Assembly: GCF_023284065.1 (NCBI RefSeq)
Contig: NZ_JAKIKP010000005.1
Span: forward strand, 124,001-188,000
Length of the DNA stretch: 64,000 bases
Reading direction: 5' to 3'
Source: Shewanella gaetbuli
GTDB taxonomy: Bacteria > Pseudomonadota > Gammaproteobacteria > Enterobacterales > Shewanellaceae
This document shows, in pieces, positions 8,272 to 17,706 of this stretch. The notes beneath the pieces are model-generated. The model saw nothing but the letters and a program-made list of their open reading frames with translations. It was not told where the DNA came from and made no database searches. How positions within the stretch are numbered: the stretch's first letter is position 1; each line of letters opens with the position of its first letter. The position numbers were made by a program, and so were the translations under genes.

Positions 8272-9801
8272 TTAGCTTTCTTCACATAAATTTTTGCCTG
8301 CGGCGTAACAACTGGGTTGCCTTGGGCACACCGCCCCGCGTGAACAAATTAATCGTGCATCATTTTTAATGCCTCGCTCAATCCAATTAATATTAAGGAT
8401 TTTTGCCACACTGGTGAGATCTTGTTTAATGTGTTTTGGAATCGCAATCGAGCCGCCGCCTGAAACACACGCCTGTTTTAAATCATTGGCAATAGATTGT
8501 GAGTCTTTGCCTTGGGCATCAATGGCAGGGTTTAAGTCAATGCCTGCACATAGCACATGTGGGTTACCCGCTGAGTCTTCAACTTTTACCGATTCACAGC
8601 AATAAATTCGGGGTTGATTACCGACATTTAATATTGATATTTGTGCTGATGTGCCTGTAGATGGCTCATTGATCATTCTAAATACGGCCCAGTGCTGACA
8701 AGGGTCTTCCACCAAACGCATATTACCCCACGGCAGTGGAATACCATTGCCACGGTACACGGCTTTGAGCTTGCCTGGCGCATAAGCATCAAAAAAGTGC
8801 CAATGGGGGTAAGGTGACACCACTGTCATTCGGCGCATGGCAACAGAAGCTGAAACTTGTAGTTGTTTATGGACGTTAATTTCATACCCATGACGGTCTA
8901 ATAATTGCCTGAATGGTACTTTAGGGCACAGTAATGCACCGGCAAAAAAGCTTGATTCAAAGTCACGCCATGCATGTAAAATATCCTGCGCATTTAACGT
9001 GTTAGATTGGCCAATACTGTTATCTTCACCGTCTTCTAGTCGGCCAGAAGTCATTACCGATTTTAAACCGTCTTTGTTGTGTAATACGCAATGGCCAATG
9101 TGCACCGCTAAATCATATTTAAGTCTATGAGGTCGTTTTTTAAGGGAATTATTTAAATAAATAGTACTGGGAGGCTCAAAAAATGAGGTCACTAATTGGC
9201 GTGAACTGGCACCAGACTCGTCTCTAATTTCATGAGGAGTACGGTCTACCCATTTTATAACCAGCCCCATTCTACTGGCTATGGACATCATGTCGTCAGC
9301 CATTAATGGCATGCGTTTTAAGCCAACATCTTCTGCTGCACGTTCAAGATCAGGAAAGTGATTTTGATGATGCTCTTGATGGGCGCGAATTAATAAATGG
9401 GCAAATTGCCTGCCGGATGTGCCGGTTTGTGACAGCATTTCAGGAATCGCAATTTGTAAAATGTCGTTAGAAAATAAAAAGCTTGGCTCTAGTGGCATGC
9501 CGCTAATGCCGCCTTTGTTACCTTTTTCAGGAGTAATCGCGTGATCTTCTGGCACATCGTCAAGAAACCATTCAACTTCTTTTTGAAAAACCACCGCAAT
9601 GACGGCCAGCATATCGGCACTTGGCACCCGTTTCCCACGCTCAATCATGGATAAGTATGACACCGAGGGCGAGTTGCTAGCGTCGACCCGCATGCAACGA
9701 GCTGACAAGTCTTCCATGGTTAAGTTATTGCGTTTACGCAAGTTTCTTATTTTGGTTCCCAAAAAATGGGTCTTTCTCATCAAGCTTTTTTCATTTCTCA
9801 T
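8272..9801 (-). CDS. Xre-family regulator with degenerate IrrE-like and Cys-rich C-terminal domains (DUF3612/ScfR-like)
   Basis: A 509-residue cytoplasmic regulator. Residues about 12-75 form an Xre-type helix-turn-helix. The middle contains VHIGHCVLH, in the place where ImmA/IrrE-type domains carry HExxH, but the Glu is missing. The C-terminal part has Cys368 in PCQHW and a closing cluster Cys486, Cys492, Cys498 and Cys506 in CSRGAVCPRQPSC. This resembles the Cys pattern of short-chain fatty acyl regulators (RamB/PrpR type), some of which bind Fe-S. I think it is a DUF3612-type member controlling two-carbon or propionate metabolism. It is divergent from the malate synthase-like gene, and TGTGAA half-sites lie just upstream of its start. 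The start lacks a clear ribosome site. Confidence 0.68.
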   Translation of the reverse strand: MRNEKSLMRKTHFLGTKIRNLRKRNNLTMEDLSARCMRVDASNSPSVSYLSMIERGKRVPSADMLAVIAVVFQKEVEWFLDDVPEDHAITPEKGNKGGISGMPLEPSFLFSNDILQIAIPEMLSQTGTSGRQFAHLLIRAHQEHHQNHFPDLERAAEDVGLKRMPLMADDMMSIASRMGLVIKWVDRTPHEIRDESGASSRQLVTSFFEPPSTIYLNNSLKKRPHRLKYDLAVHIGHCVLHNKDGLKSVMTSGRLEDGEDNSIGQSNTLNAQDILHAWRDFESSFFAGALLCPKVPFRQLLDRHGYEINVHKQLQVSASVAMRRMTVVSPYPHWHFFDAYAPGKLKAVYRGNGIPLPWGNMRLVEDPCQHWAVFRMINEPSTGTSAQISILNVGNQPRIYCCESVKVEDSAGNPHVLCAGIDLNPAIDAQGKDSQSIANDLKQACVSGGGSIAIPKHIKQDLTSVAKILNINWIERGIKNDARLICSRGAVCPRQPSCYAAGKNLCEES

Positions 9802-9810
9802 TTTGTATAA

Positions 9811-9848
9811 TTCACACTGTAAAATTTTTATTGTGAAATTGTTGTGAA
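9811..9848. promoter_or_regulatory. Candidate operator: repeated TTCACA/TGTGAA half-sites
   Basis: TTCACA at 9811-9816 faces TGTGAA at 9832-9837 as an inverted repeat, and a further TGTGAA lies at 9843-9848. A plus-strand TATAAT occurs at 9806-9811. The block is 10 bases upstream of the regulator start and about 100 upstream of the divergent gene. It may be the binding site of the divergent Xre regulator. This is inferred from position and symmetry only. Confidence 0.4.
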
Positions 9849-9950
9849 AAATAGCATAGACTAAAAATCAAGCTATGAACAAGGCTTAATTGAAAATCAT
9901 TTTAATAACGACCTAACTTAACGACCGACAATAAAGAAGAGGATAAGGCT

Positions 9951-10469
9951 ATGAATATGTCTACTCAAGCAAGCACCACAGCGACCCAAAACCTTAACCG
10001 CTTCATTGGTGAGCAATTTGTGGCTACAACAAATCCAATGGATCGCGCTATTAATGCCAAAGAATTTTTAGATGCGCAATTCCCATTAGCAACAGGCTCT
10101 CATGTAGATGTCACTAGCTATGTGGTTTACTACACTCACCTGTTGGTCTGTTTAAAAGATGGCACCCAATGTGGTTTACAAAACCCTTGTCAATTTGTGG
10201 CATTAACGGGGCATAAAAGTGAGCCGACATCCGTGGTATTAAAAAATAATGACACCCATGTTGAGATTTGCTTTGACCGTCAAGGGCCAATGGGCGCAGG
10301 TGATTTAGCGCACATTGAAGATATTCAGGTAGAAATGCCAATCAAAAATTTGCCAACACCTTACAAGCAATGGATCAGCTTATTACACTCAAGCTGCAAA
10401 CCTACAGAAGGAAGTTGCAAAGCCTTTACGGCTAAAGATGGCACTGACTACGCTTTGTATCAACGCTAA
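9951..10469 (+). CDS. Stand-alone malate synthase G-like beta domain protein
   Basis: A 172-residue soluble protein. Residues about 45-115 resemble, from memory, the beta-rich insertion domain of malate synthase G (GlcB): a QFVAL-G stretch, then VVLKNNDTHVEI (GlcB LLKNNGLHIEL), then AHIEDIQVE (GlcB AHINDVIVE). The likeness stops where GlcB enters the ILDCEDS region, and the TIM-barrel catalytic residues are absent, so it should not make malate. The frame is intact, with AGAGGA upstream of the ATG and a natural stop, so it is not obviously debris. Its C-terminus has two Cys (SSCKPTEGSCK). A role in sensing glyoxylate or acetyl-CoA with the divergent regulator is speculative. Confidence 0.6.
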   Translation: MNMSTQASTTATQNLNRFIGEQFVATTNPMDRAINAKEFLDAQFPLATGSHVDVTSYVVYYTHLLVCLKDGTQCGLQNPCQFVALTGHKSEPTSVVLKNNDTHVEICFDRQGPMGAGDLAHIEDIQVEMPIKNLPTPYKQWISLLHSSCKPTEGSCKAFTAKDGTDYALYQR

Positions 10470-10491
10470 GTCATGCTGAAAGCAGCAAAAA

Positions 10492-10547
10492 ACCGCTCGT
10501 GTTAGCTAACCTTTTACAAGCAAGATAGGTTAAATAACTCGGGCGGT
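10492..10547. terminator. Long nested imperfect hairpin
   Basis: ACCGCTCGTGTTA (from 10492) pairs imperfectly with TAACTCGGGCGGT (10535-10547), with an inner TAACCT/AGGTTA pairing. It lies 23 bases after the stop of the malate synthase-like gene. It may act as a terminator, although no U-tract follows. Confidence 0.35.
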
Positions 10548-10699
10548 ATTCTTGTGTGACTCTGTAAAAAAATCCGTTTCAGTTTATTGAACGACAAGTT
10601 GAATTATTTAGAAATGGCATAAAATAAGCGACAATTTTTATCGTCGCTGTTTAAGCATCTTGTTACAATGCCCCATTGCATGACGATTATGTTTGCTTA

Positions 10700-11638
10700 A
10701 TGAACCCATCATATTTTTCTAATTATAAACTCTGGCTATTTTTCATTTTAGGTGGATTTTGCCTAACGCCATTGATCTCATCTCCCATCGCATTGTTAAT
10801 GGGGTTTACCCTTGCCAGTATTGGATTAGTCCCCAAAAGTGTCGACTTAGGTAAGTGGACTAAAAAATTGCTGGCCTATTCGATTGTAGGCTTAGGGTTT
10901 GGCATTAACTTACCTGAAGCCATTGCGGCAAGTAGCCATAATTTAGGGTTAATTGTTGGCTCCATCTTTTTCACATTAATTTTGGGTTATGGGCTTACTA
11001 AAGTTCTTGGTTTAGATAATAAAACGGGCCATTTAATTAGTTGTGGTACGGCGATTTGCGGAGGCAGTGCCATTGCCGCGGTTGCCCCAGCAATTAATGC
11101 TAAAAACGATCAAATTGCGGTGTCGTTAGCTTGTATATTTTTATTGAATTCGGTGGCCTTGTTTGTGTTTCCCACCATTGGACATGCATTACAGTTATCG
11201 CAATATGATTTTGGCGTATGGAGCGCTATTGCCATTCATGACACCTCATCGGTCGTTGGGGCGGCTGGAGCTTATGGTGATGAAGCATTGAAAACCGCCA
11301 CCACAGTGAAGTTGGCTAGAGCGTTATGGATTATTCCGGTGGCGTTATTGAGTGCAGTTGCTTTTGGCGGTGATAAAAGTAAAGTTTCTATCCCGTTATT
11401 TATTGTGTTTTATTGTGTCGCTATTTTGGTGGCCTACTTTATTCCCCAAGGTCAGCCTGTTTATGAGGTGCTGTTTGAGGTGTCTAAGCAGGTATTGGTA
11501 TTGTGCTTATTTTTAATCGGCGCCGCTATTACCGTGAAGAAAATGCGCGCAAATGGCCCTAAACCACTATTACTTGGGGTATTACTTTGGGTGGCCATTG
11601 GCGGGGTGTCTTTGTGGTTTATTGTGACGTTTCAATAA
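10700..11638 (+). CDS. YeiH/UPF0324 family membrane transporter
   Basis: A 312-residue inner-membrane protein with about 9-10 helices. The block [16 protein letters not shown] is the family hallmark, followed by [13 protein letters not shown] and [10 protein letters not shown]. The family is annotated as putative sulfate exporters, on limited evidence. I chose ATG 10700; a TTG 24 bases upstream is in frame but has no better ribosome site. The gene stands alone. Confidence 0.82.
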   Translation: MNPSYFSNYKLWLFFILGGFCLTPLISSPIALLMGFTLASIGLVPKSVDLGKWTKKLLAYSIVGLGFGINLPEAIAASSHNLGLIVGSIFFTLILGYGLTKVLGLDNKTGHLISCGTAICGGSAIAAVAPAINAKNDQIAVSLACIFLLNSVALFVFPTIGHALQLSQYDFGVWSAIAIHDTSSVVGAAGAYGDEALKTATTVKLARALWIIPVALLSAVAFGGDKSKVSIPLFIVFYCVAILVAYFIPQGQPVYEVLFEVSKQVLVLCLFLIGAAITVKKMRANGPKPLLLGVLLWVAIGGVSLWFIVTFQ

Positions 11639-11676
11639 ATCATAACTATTGATAAGGCTAATTCGTGTGATAAGGC

Positions 11677-11856
11677 TTATTCGTGCGGAGGAATATCGGG
11701 TTTCGCTAACGCCAGCCAGATTAACGCACCAAATGCCAGTAGCTCAATTAAGGCACGGGTTAAGCCAGTGGTTTGAATCGATGCAATGACAGCAATCAGG
11801 CAAAGGGTAATAATTGCCATAATTTTAAATCGGCGTGATAACCAAAACTGTGCCAT
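11677..11856 (-). CDS. Small two-helix membrane protein
   Basis: A 59-residue protein, MAQFWLSRRF onward, with two hydrophobic segments at about residues 11-28 and 33-50, and a short acidic tail. The ATG at 11856 has AGAGG five bases upstream; an upstream TTG would extend the frame by 10 residues without a ribosome site. I do not recognise the family. It converges on the YeiH-type gene. Confidence 0.55.
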   Translation of the reverse strand: MAQFWLSRRFKIMAIITLCLIAVIASIQTTGLTRALIELLAFGALIWLALAKPDIPPHE

Positions 11857-11965
11857 GTTGACCTCTAATTGATACTGTATGGGCAATATTATTAGAGAGG
11901 CTTAGTGGTGTTTGCCAATATCAATTTTTACTAACTCATAACTTTTCAGTTGCCATAAGGGCTTA

Positions 11966-12607
11966 TTAAGCCTGATAAAGGGTTTTCTGGCGAGGCGGAT
12001 TAACGGCCTTATCAACTAATGCTTGGCTAATAATTGAAAATACACAATAACCTAAAAAGAAGTAAAACCCAGGTTCTATGGTCGAACTGGTGACAAGAAT
12101 GTCTCCCATTCCGGCAGATGCATTACCCGCCATATACACCACAATAAGCGCAACCACAAAAACATCGGCCATTGACCATTTGCTGATAGCTTGCATAATA
12201 TTGATTAAATAGGTTTTAGTCCTACCTCGGGTTAAATTGACGCCTAACATGATCAGTAATTTAATCGTGGGAATAACTACACTAAATAACCCGACTAATA
12301 CGGCAACAAAGATATTACTCGATCGGTATAACTCCTCTATGGTTTCAAGAATGCTGCGGCTTTTATGAAATACCGCCACTTCACCTTCAATATCATCAAA
12401 GCCAAACATTGCTACCGCCATATCAAGCATATTTCGGGCGTTGCTGTTGGGTTCAGCTGAAAGGTTTTCAGCCAACATATCTAAGCCTGCATCGACTAAC
12501 TCTGCTTTTTCTATGGTGCCATTTATGGTCAATATGGGTTGTGTAACCCCTGGAATAAGTAGCGCAAGCGAGACAACAATAAATAAAATTGACGTGATGA
12601 GTTTCAT
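11966..12607 (-). CDS. PqiA-like membrane protein (single domain)
   Basis: A 213-residue inner-membrane protein with about four helices. The segment KWSMADVFVVALIVVYM is the signature of the paraquat-inducible protein A family. E. coli PqiA has two such domains in about 417 residues; this protein has one. PqiA-type proteins sit with MCE-domain lipid transport proteins, but no pqiB-like gene is nearby. The role is therefore unclear, perhaps in envelope maintenance. ATG 12607 is preferred over a TTG two codons earlier. Confidence 0.75.
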   Translation of the reverse strand: MKLITSILFIVVSLALLIPGVTQPILTINGTIEKAELVDAGLDMLAENLSAEPNSNARNMLDMAVAMFGFDDIEGEVAVFHKSRSILETIEELYRSSNIFVAVLVGLFSVVIPTIKLLIMLGVNLTRGRTKTYLINIMQAISKWSMADVFVVALIVVYMAGNASAGMGDILVTSSTIEPGFYFFLGYCVFSIISQALVDKAVNPPRQKTLYQA

Positions 12608-12681
12608 AGACAAATCTGTGTGTGGGCTGGTGGAGTTATTTTTGCTTGTTTAGCGAGGTTTTACCAGAGTGAATTAATGGC

Positions 12682-12716
12682 GAGCCAGATCTTGTTTTTT
12701 ACAACTTATCTGGCTC
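12682..12716. terminator. Hairpin downstream of the HD-GYP gene
   Basis: GAGCCAGAT (12682-12690) pairs perfectly with ATCTGGCTC (12708-12716), with an inner TTGT/ACAA pairing around a T-run loop. It lies between the HD-GYP stop and the pqiA-like start, both on the minus strand. It may terminate or attenuate transcription. Confidence 0.45.
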
Positions 12717-12770
12717 AACTCATATGCGCTGACTTAACTTAGCGGCTTTATTGTGAAGATGTTTTTATTG

Positions 12771-13955
12771 TTAATAAAACGGTGAAGGGTCAACATCTAA
12801 ACTGCTGGGAGAGATACCACGCTCAATATTTACGTCAGATTTTAATAAATCAACCATGGTGACATCTGTGTAACGTTTATGTTTTTGTGAATAGAAACAC
12901 TTCACTATTGGATGTAGCACGTCTCTATCTTTTGCTTCCCAGACAATTCCAACTCGTTCGTCAGATAATAATACCAATGAGCCAACAGGATACACTCCAA
13001 TGCAGCGAATAAACTCGTATACTAACTTTTGATCGAGGTGGAATGGTGTCAGGCTTAATAATATTTTAAATGCTGCCGCAGGGCTCATGGCTTCTTTATA
13101 ACAACGTGTTGCGGTTAATGCGTCAAATATATCAACAATGCAGCTCATTCTGCCATGCAGTGGTATTTCATCGCCTTTTAAGCCTTTCGGATAACCATTG
13201 CCATCGAGTTTTTCATGATGCATCAGGCAAACATCTTGACTAATTTGCGACAGACCAACAGTGTCTTTCATGATATCGATAGCATAAATTTGATGTAGCT
13301 TCATATGCTCAAACTCTTCGGGGGTGAGCTTACCTGGCTTATGTAAAATTTTGTTATCCACTTTTATTTTGCCAATATCATGCAAAATTCCACCTACAGC
13401 CATTTGACGTAAAGTGTCTAGCGGTAAAGCTAGATGTTTGCCAAACGTCACCATTAAAAAGGCCACGTTTATAGAATGTTCAAGCAAATAAGCATCTTTA
13501 GTTCGTAGGGCTGAAATACATTTAAACGCATCGGCATCATCTATGACTGACTCAATCATTTTGTCAGCGACACGCTCGAATGGTTCTACTTGAACGGCTT
13601 TACCTTCAAAAGTTTCAGATAATACTTTTTTGATTAAACCTTTAGCTTCATCTAGCAGTAGACTGGCTTGATGTTGCCTTATTGTACGGTTGGCTTCGGC
13701 TTTTTTGGCTAATGGTTTAGCCGTAAGGGAAGTTTTTTTTAGCCCACAGCTGTCTGAAGATCGCTCAACATCTACCCAAACAAGCTTAATATTGTTGTTA
13801 ATGAGCTTTGTTATCGCATCACGGGACTTTATTTGTCCTGGGTTGGTAATGGAGACAGAGTTATTATTTTTATCTATTGCCGTCACGTACATGCCTAAAT
13901 TGAGTTTAGACACGGGAACTTTAACGATGTTGGTAGATTCAGTTGAATCACTCAT
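12771..13955 (-). CDS. HD-GYP domain c-di-GMP phosphodiesterase
   Basis: A 394-residue cytoplasmic protein. The N-terminal 100 or so residues match the DUF3391 type that precedes many HD-GYP domains (VPVSKLNLGMYV). The HD pair is His192-Asp193 in GGILHDIGKIKVD, followed by the GYP motif in HHEKLDGNGYPKGL and DIFDALTA. The family hydrolyses c-di-GMP to pGpG and GMP with a di- or tri-metal centre. No sensor other than DUF3391 is seen. It is divergent from menF across 262 bases in which I see no clear operator. Confidence 0.92.
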   Translation of the reverse strand: MSDSTESTNIVKVPVSKLNLGMYVTAIDKNNNSVSITNPGQIKSRDAITKLINNNIKLVWVDVERSSDSCGLKKTSLTAKPLAKKAEANRTIRQHQASLLLDEAKGLIKKVLSETFEGKAVQVEPFERVADKMIESVIDDADAFKCISALRTKDAYLLEHSINVAFLMVTFGKHLALPLDTLRQMAVGGILHDIGKIKVDNKILHKPGKLTPEEFEHMKLHQIYAIDIMKDTVGLSQISQDVCLMHHEKLDGNGYPKGLKGDEIPLHGRMSCIVDIFDALTATRCYKEAMSPAAAFKILLSLTPFHLDQKLVYEFIRCIGVYPVGSLVLLSDERVGIVWEAKDRDVLHPIVKCFYSQKHKRYTDVTMVDLLKSDVNIERGISPSSLDVDPSPFY

Positions 13956-14217
13956 TTTGCGGGCAACCTCAGCGCAAAGTATAAAGTAAGAAAAGCTTGT
14001 TGATGAAATCAGTTTTCATTTATCATTTCGCGCTTATTTACGCATTTTTATGTCGTTTTGCGCCAATATTTTATAGCATACGTATAAATTTATCGCATGG
14101 ATTCACTAATATTAGCATATTCGCTGATTATAGATCACAGCATATTGTGTTGTTGATTGACACTGAATCTTAGGTTAATTAACGTTGTCCGGTTTATACC
14201 ATGTTCAGGAGTTGATA

Positions 14218-15576
14218 TTGTCTGGCCACTTTTTTAGTTCACAATTTGAAGAGTTAAAGCAGAAGCTTGAGCAGGTAATGCAAGCTGCTGAGATAACTCC
14301 TGTTGTGCAATTATCTGTTGAAGCCCCAGCAGTGCCATTACTGTCATGGTTGAGCGCGCAAACTCAATATCCTCGTATTTATTGGCATGGTCGTGATAAA
14401 GCAGAAGAAATTGCTGCAATTGGTATTTGTAAGCAGTTTTATTATCAAGATGAAGTCGATGATCATCAATTAGCGCAAGATTATCAGTCGCAACGAGGTA
14501 AAAGTGGGGGGCAAGACTTACGCTATTACGGTGGTGTGGCATTTGACCGCTCGGTAGAGTGCTGGCCTGAATTTGGCCGAGCGCGATTTGTATTACCGCG
14601 TATTGAACTGCGCCGAAGTGGCCCTAAAGTTAAAATATTACTTAACCTCAATTTTGAGGCTAATAATAAGCAAGATGAATATCATCTTGCGCTTGAGGCT
14701 ATTGATAATCTGCAAAAGCCAAAGCCATTAGCTCCCCCAAATAAAACCCGCTTAATGAGCCGCAGTGATTTGCCCGATCAACATCGCTGGCGCGAACTTG
14801 TTGAACAGGTAACCCAGCATAATTTTAATCAAACTACGCCTAAAGTGGTGTTGTCGCGCCAAACGCAAATTGATGTAGCAGAACCGGTTGACCCATGGAC
14901 TGTGCTAGCGTGCTGGCAAGGTAGAAACCCCAATAGCTTTCAATTTGGTTTTCAGTTTAGCCCACAAAGAACCTTTATTTCATGCTCGCCTGAGCGCTTA
15001 TACCTTCGTCGTCAGAACGAATTATTTACAGAGGCGTTAGCAGGGACAACAATACGTGGATTAAACCAAGAAGAAGACGATATTTTAGCTCAACAACTGC
15101 TGGATGATGTGAAAAACAGTCATGAAAACCAGTTGGTTAGGCAACACATAGTTGGCGCGCTTAAACCGCTAAGCCAATATGTTGGTGCCGAAGAGCAAGC
15201 TAAAATTTTTAAGCTGACCCATATTCAACACTTACATCGTGCTATTCGTGCTGAGCTTAATGCTGGTGTTAATGATTTTGACTTACTGCGCGCCTTACAT
15301 CCAACCCCAGCAGTAGGGGGGTTACCGCGTCAAAATGCGATGAACTTTATTCGCCAACGTGAAGGCTATGCCAGAGGCTGGTACGCAGGAGCTTGCGGTT
15401 ATTTTAATCATTATGAGTCTGAGTTTTCTGTGGCAATTAGAAGTGCGTTAATAGAACCTAATCGTATTAACTTATTTGCAGGAGCGGGCGTAGTTGCTGG
15501 CTCTGATCCTGATGCAGAGTGGCAAGAGTTGGAAAATAAGTTAGCGACTATTTTATCAATTCTTATCGACTTTTAA
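14218..15576 (+). CDS. menF: Isochorismate synthase MenF
   Basis: Converts chorismate to isochorismate, the first step of menaquinone synthesis, in the cytoplasm. The C-terminal chorismate-binding domain shows LAGTTIRG, KNSHENQLV, LHPTPAVGGLPRQ and GWYAGACGYF, the last two diagnostic for isochorismate synthases. The start is probably TTG 14218, with AGGAG at 14207-14211 and normal spacing, giving 452 residues. A TTG at 14185 is in frame without a ribosome site. Menaquinone fits anaerobic respiration through the NrfA route. No other men gene is adjacent. Confidence 0.9.
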   Translation: MSGHFFSSQFEELKQKLEQVMQAAEITPVVQLSVEAPAVPLLSWLSAQTQYPRIYWHGRDKAEEIAAIGICKQFYYQDEVDDHQLAQDYQSQRGKSGGQDLRYYGGVAFDRSVECWPEFGRARFVLPRIELRRSGPKVKILLNLNFEANNKQDEYHLALEAIDNLQKPKPLAPPNKTRLMSRSDLPDQHRWRELVEQVTQHNFNQTTPKVVLSRQTQIDVAEPVDPWTVLACWQGRNPNSFQFGFQFSPQRTFISCSPERLYLRRQNELFTEALAGTTIRGLNQEEDDILAQQLLDDVKNSHENQLVRQHIVGALKPLSQYVGAEEQAKIFKLTHIQHLHRAIRAELNAGVNDFDLLRALHPTPAVGGLPRQNAMNFIRQREGYARGWYAGACGYFNHYESEFSVAIRSALIEPNRINLFAGAGVVAGSDPDAEWQELENKLATILSILIDF

Positions 15577-15602
15577 CGCTTATAACTTAAACTTAAAACA
15601 AT

Positions 15603-15633
15603 AAAAAACGCATCATAATTGATGCGTTTTTTT
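15603..15633. terminator. Bidirectional rho-independent terminator
   Basis: AAAAAACGCATCA (15603-15615) pairs with TGATGCGTTTTTTT (15620-15633) around TAAT. It has U-tracts in both directions and serves the convergent menF and abgT-type genes. Confidence 0.85.
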
Positions 15634-15652
15634 GTTTATAAACTGCAGCTTA

Positions 15653-17266
15653 CTATGGTGTGTAATAAGTTGCGGCATTCGGACCCACTGGTAAGCCTAG
15701 TACAAAGACCCACAAGAAGAAAAATAGAGTCCAACCAATAAAGAACACAATGCTATATGGCAGCATTGTGGCAATTAAGGTTCCAATGCCTAAATCTTTC
15801 TTATATCGGCACGCGACCGCTAAAATCAGTCCAAAGTAACTCATCATTGGCGTAATCAGGTTGGTCACCGAGTCACCAATTCTATATGCCGCTTGAATCG
15901 TTTCTGGCGCGTAGCCTACTAGCATTAACATAGGGACAAAAATAGGCGCGGTAACCGCCCATTGCGCTGAAGCACTCCCTAACATTAAGTTAATAAAGCC
16001 ACATAACATAATAAATAGCACAAATAACAATGGCCCAGTTAAGCCAATACTTTGCAGTGCTTGAGCACCACCCACCGCCAGTACTGCACCTAAGTTAGTC
16101 CAATTGAAAAATGCCACAAACTGCGCAGCAAAAAACACTAAGACAATGTACATGCCCATGGTGCTCATGCTGTGTGACATTGCATCAATCACATCAGTGT
16201 CTTTTTTCATGCTGCCGACGACTTTACCGTAAACTAGGCCTGGAATAGCAAAGCCGATAAAAATAAACGCCACAATCCCTTTTAGAAAAGGTGAACCAGC
16301 CACTAGGCCGGTATCTGGGTGACGTAATGGGCCATTTTCAGGAATAATGGTTAGGGCTAATATGGCAGAAAAAACGAGTACTGATAAACCTGCTAGCTTT
16401 AAGCCGCGTCTTTCAATGTCAGTCACTTGCTCCATAGTTTGATCTTCTAAGTCACCGGCCTCACTAGCATCGTATTTGCCGAGTTTAGGCTCAACAATTT
16501 TTTCAGTGACTAGTGCACCTAAAATAGTGATTAAGAAGGTCGATACAAACATAAAGTACCAGTTAACTTCAGGGCCAACCGTGTACTGAGGATCAATCAT
16601 TTGTGCTGCAGCTTCAGTAATGCCTGACAATAGTGGGTCAACAGTACCCAGTAATAAGTTAGCACTATATCCACCTGAAACCCCAGCAAATGCCGCCGCT
16701 AGACCCGCTAAAGGGTGACGGCCTAAAGAGTGGAATATCATGGCAGCCATAGGAATCAGCACCACGTAACCTAGTTCAGAGGCCGTATTTGAAACAATAC
16801 CTGCAAAAACAATGGTGTAGGTTACTATGCGCTTAGATGTTCCCATGACCAATAAGCGCATTGCAGCTGATAATAAGCCTGAACGCTCAGCAATACCGAC
16901 ACCTAATAGCGCAACTAATACCGTGCCTAACGGGGTAAAACCGGTAAAGTTAGTCACAAGTCCTGAGACTATTCGTTGTAACCCTTCTGCACTCATTAAG
17001 CTGACAACATGAATCAGTCCATCAGGGCTGCGGCCTGCTGTGCCTTCTGGGCGAGGGTCGGCAACGGATAATTCGAAATATCCTGCAATACCGCTTATCA
17101 CGACAACGGCTAAACAAAATGTGGCAAATAAGGTGATGGGGTGAGGTAATAAGTTACCTAGTCGTTCGACAATATTTAAAAATCGAACAAATGCTCCTGA
17201 TTGAGCGATGGCCTCGGGCGAAGTGTTGTTTGCTTCTTCAGCCTTAATTGGGTTTGAATGACTCAT
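15653..17266 (-). CDS. AbgT family transporter
   Basis: A 537-residue inner-membrane protein with about 11-13 helices, typical length for AbgT. Family features include the N-terminal NLLPHPITLF, ASELGYVVLIPMAAMIFH, and GSASAQWAVTAPIFVPM with DSVTNLITPMMSYF near the C-terminus. AbgT members import p-aminobenzoyl-glutamate or export sulfonamides; which applies here cannot be seen. No abgA or abgB hydrolase lies nearby. It ends at a shared terminator with menF. Confidence 0.88.
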   Translation of the reverse strand: MSHSNPIKAEEANNTSPEAIAQSGAFVRFLNIVERLGNLLPHPITLFATFCLAVVVISGIAGYFELSVADPRPEGTAGRSPDGLIHVVSLMSAEGLQRIVSGLVTNFTGFTPLGTVLVALLGVGIAERSGLLSAAMRLLVMGTSKRIVTYTIVFAGIVSNTASELGYVVLIPMAAMIFHSLGRHPLAGLAAAFAGVSGGYSANLLLGTVDPLLSGITEAAAQMIDPQYTVGPEVNWYFMFVSTFLITILGALVTEKIVEPKLGKYDASEAGDLEDQTMEQVTDIERRGLKLAGLSVLVFSAILALTIIPENGPLRHPDTGLVAGSPFLKGIVAFIFIGFAIPGLVYGKVVGSMKKDTDVIDAMSHSMSTMGMYIVLVFFAAQFVAFFNWTNLGAVLAVGGAQALQSIGLTGPLLFVLFIMLCGFINLMLGSASAQWAVTAPIFVPMLMLVGYAPETIQAAYRIGDSVTNLITPMMSYFGLILAVACRYKKDLGIGTLIATMLPYSIVFFIGWTLFFFLWVFVLGLPVGPNAATYYTP

Positions 17267-17706
17267 GCTTTTCCTTCGTTCGGCTTTACCTCATCGCCAG
17301 TAATACATTTTGTTGTATTTTTGTTTTATGGTCGTGAGGCTTGATTATAAGATTGTGCCAATTTAGTAGCCTACAGAGCAATGGTTAATTGAAACTTAAT
17401 ATTTTTTTGATGTTTAAGTCTATTTGGACGCTAAAAAAACATTTAGTTAATAAAATGTGATGTTTCAATTCGATTAAATAGCCTTTTATGCCGTAGATTA
17501 TTGTAAGGCGGCTTAAAATGTATACAGCAGAAGGTTTGCTCAAGGATTTGATTTTAAATGATTAATTTTATTTATGCGGATAATCATTTTTAAATAAATC
17601 AATTTAAGGTTGAGTTATGTCTTTCTTGAGTTGTAATGTGGCTTAAATGTCGAAGTTGTCAACAATATGTTACTGTGCGGTGGTGTTTTTTTGGAGGTTT
17701 TTTGTA
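17267..17706. other. Intergenic region, AT-rich
   Basis: About 440 bases between the abgT-type gene and a possible small ORF. It contains a 9-bp inverted repeat, AAATGATTA (17556-17564) with TAATCATTT (17581-17589). I see no gene and no convincing promoter. Confidence 0.4.
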
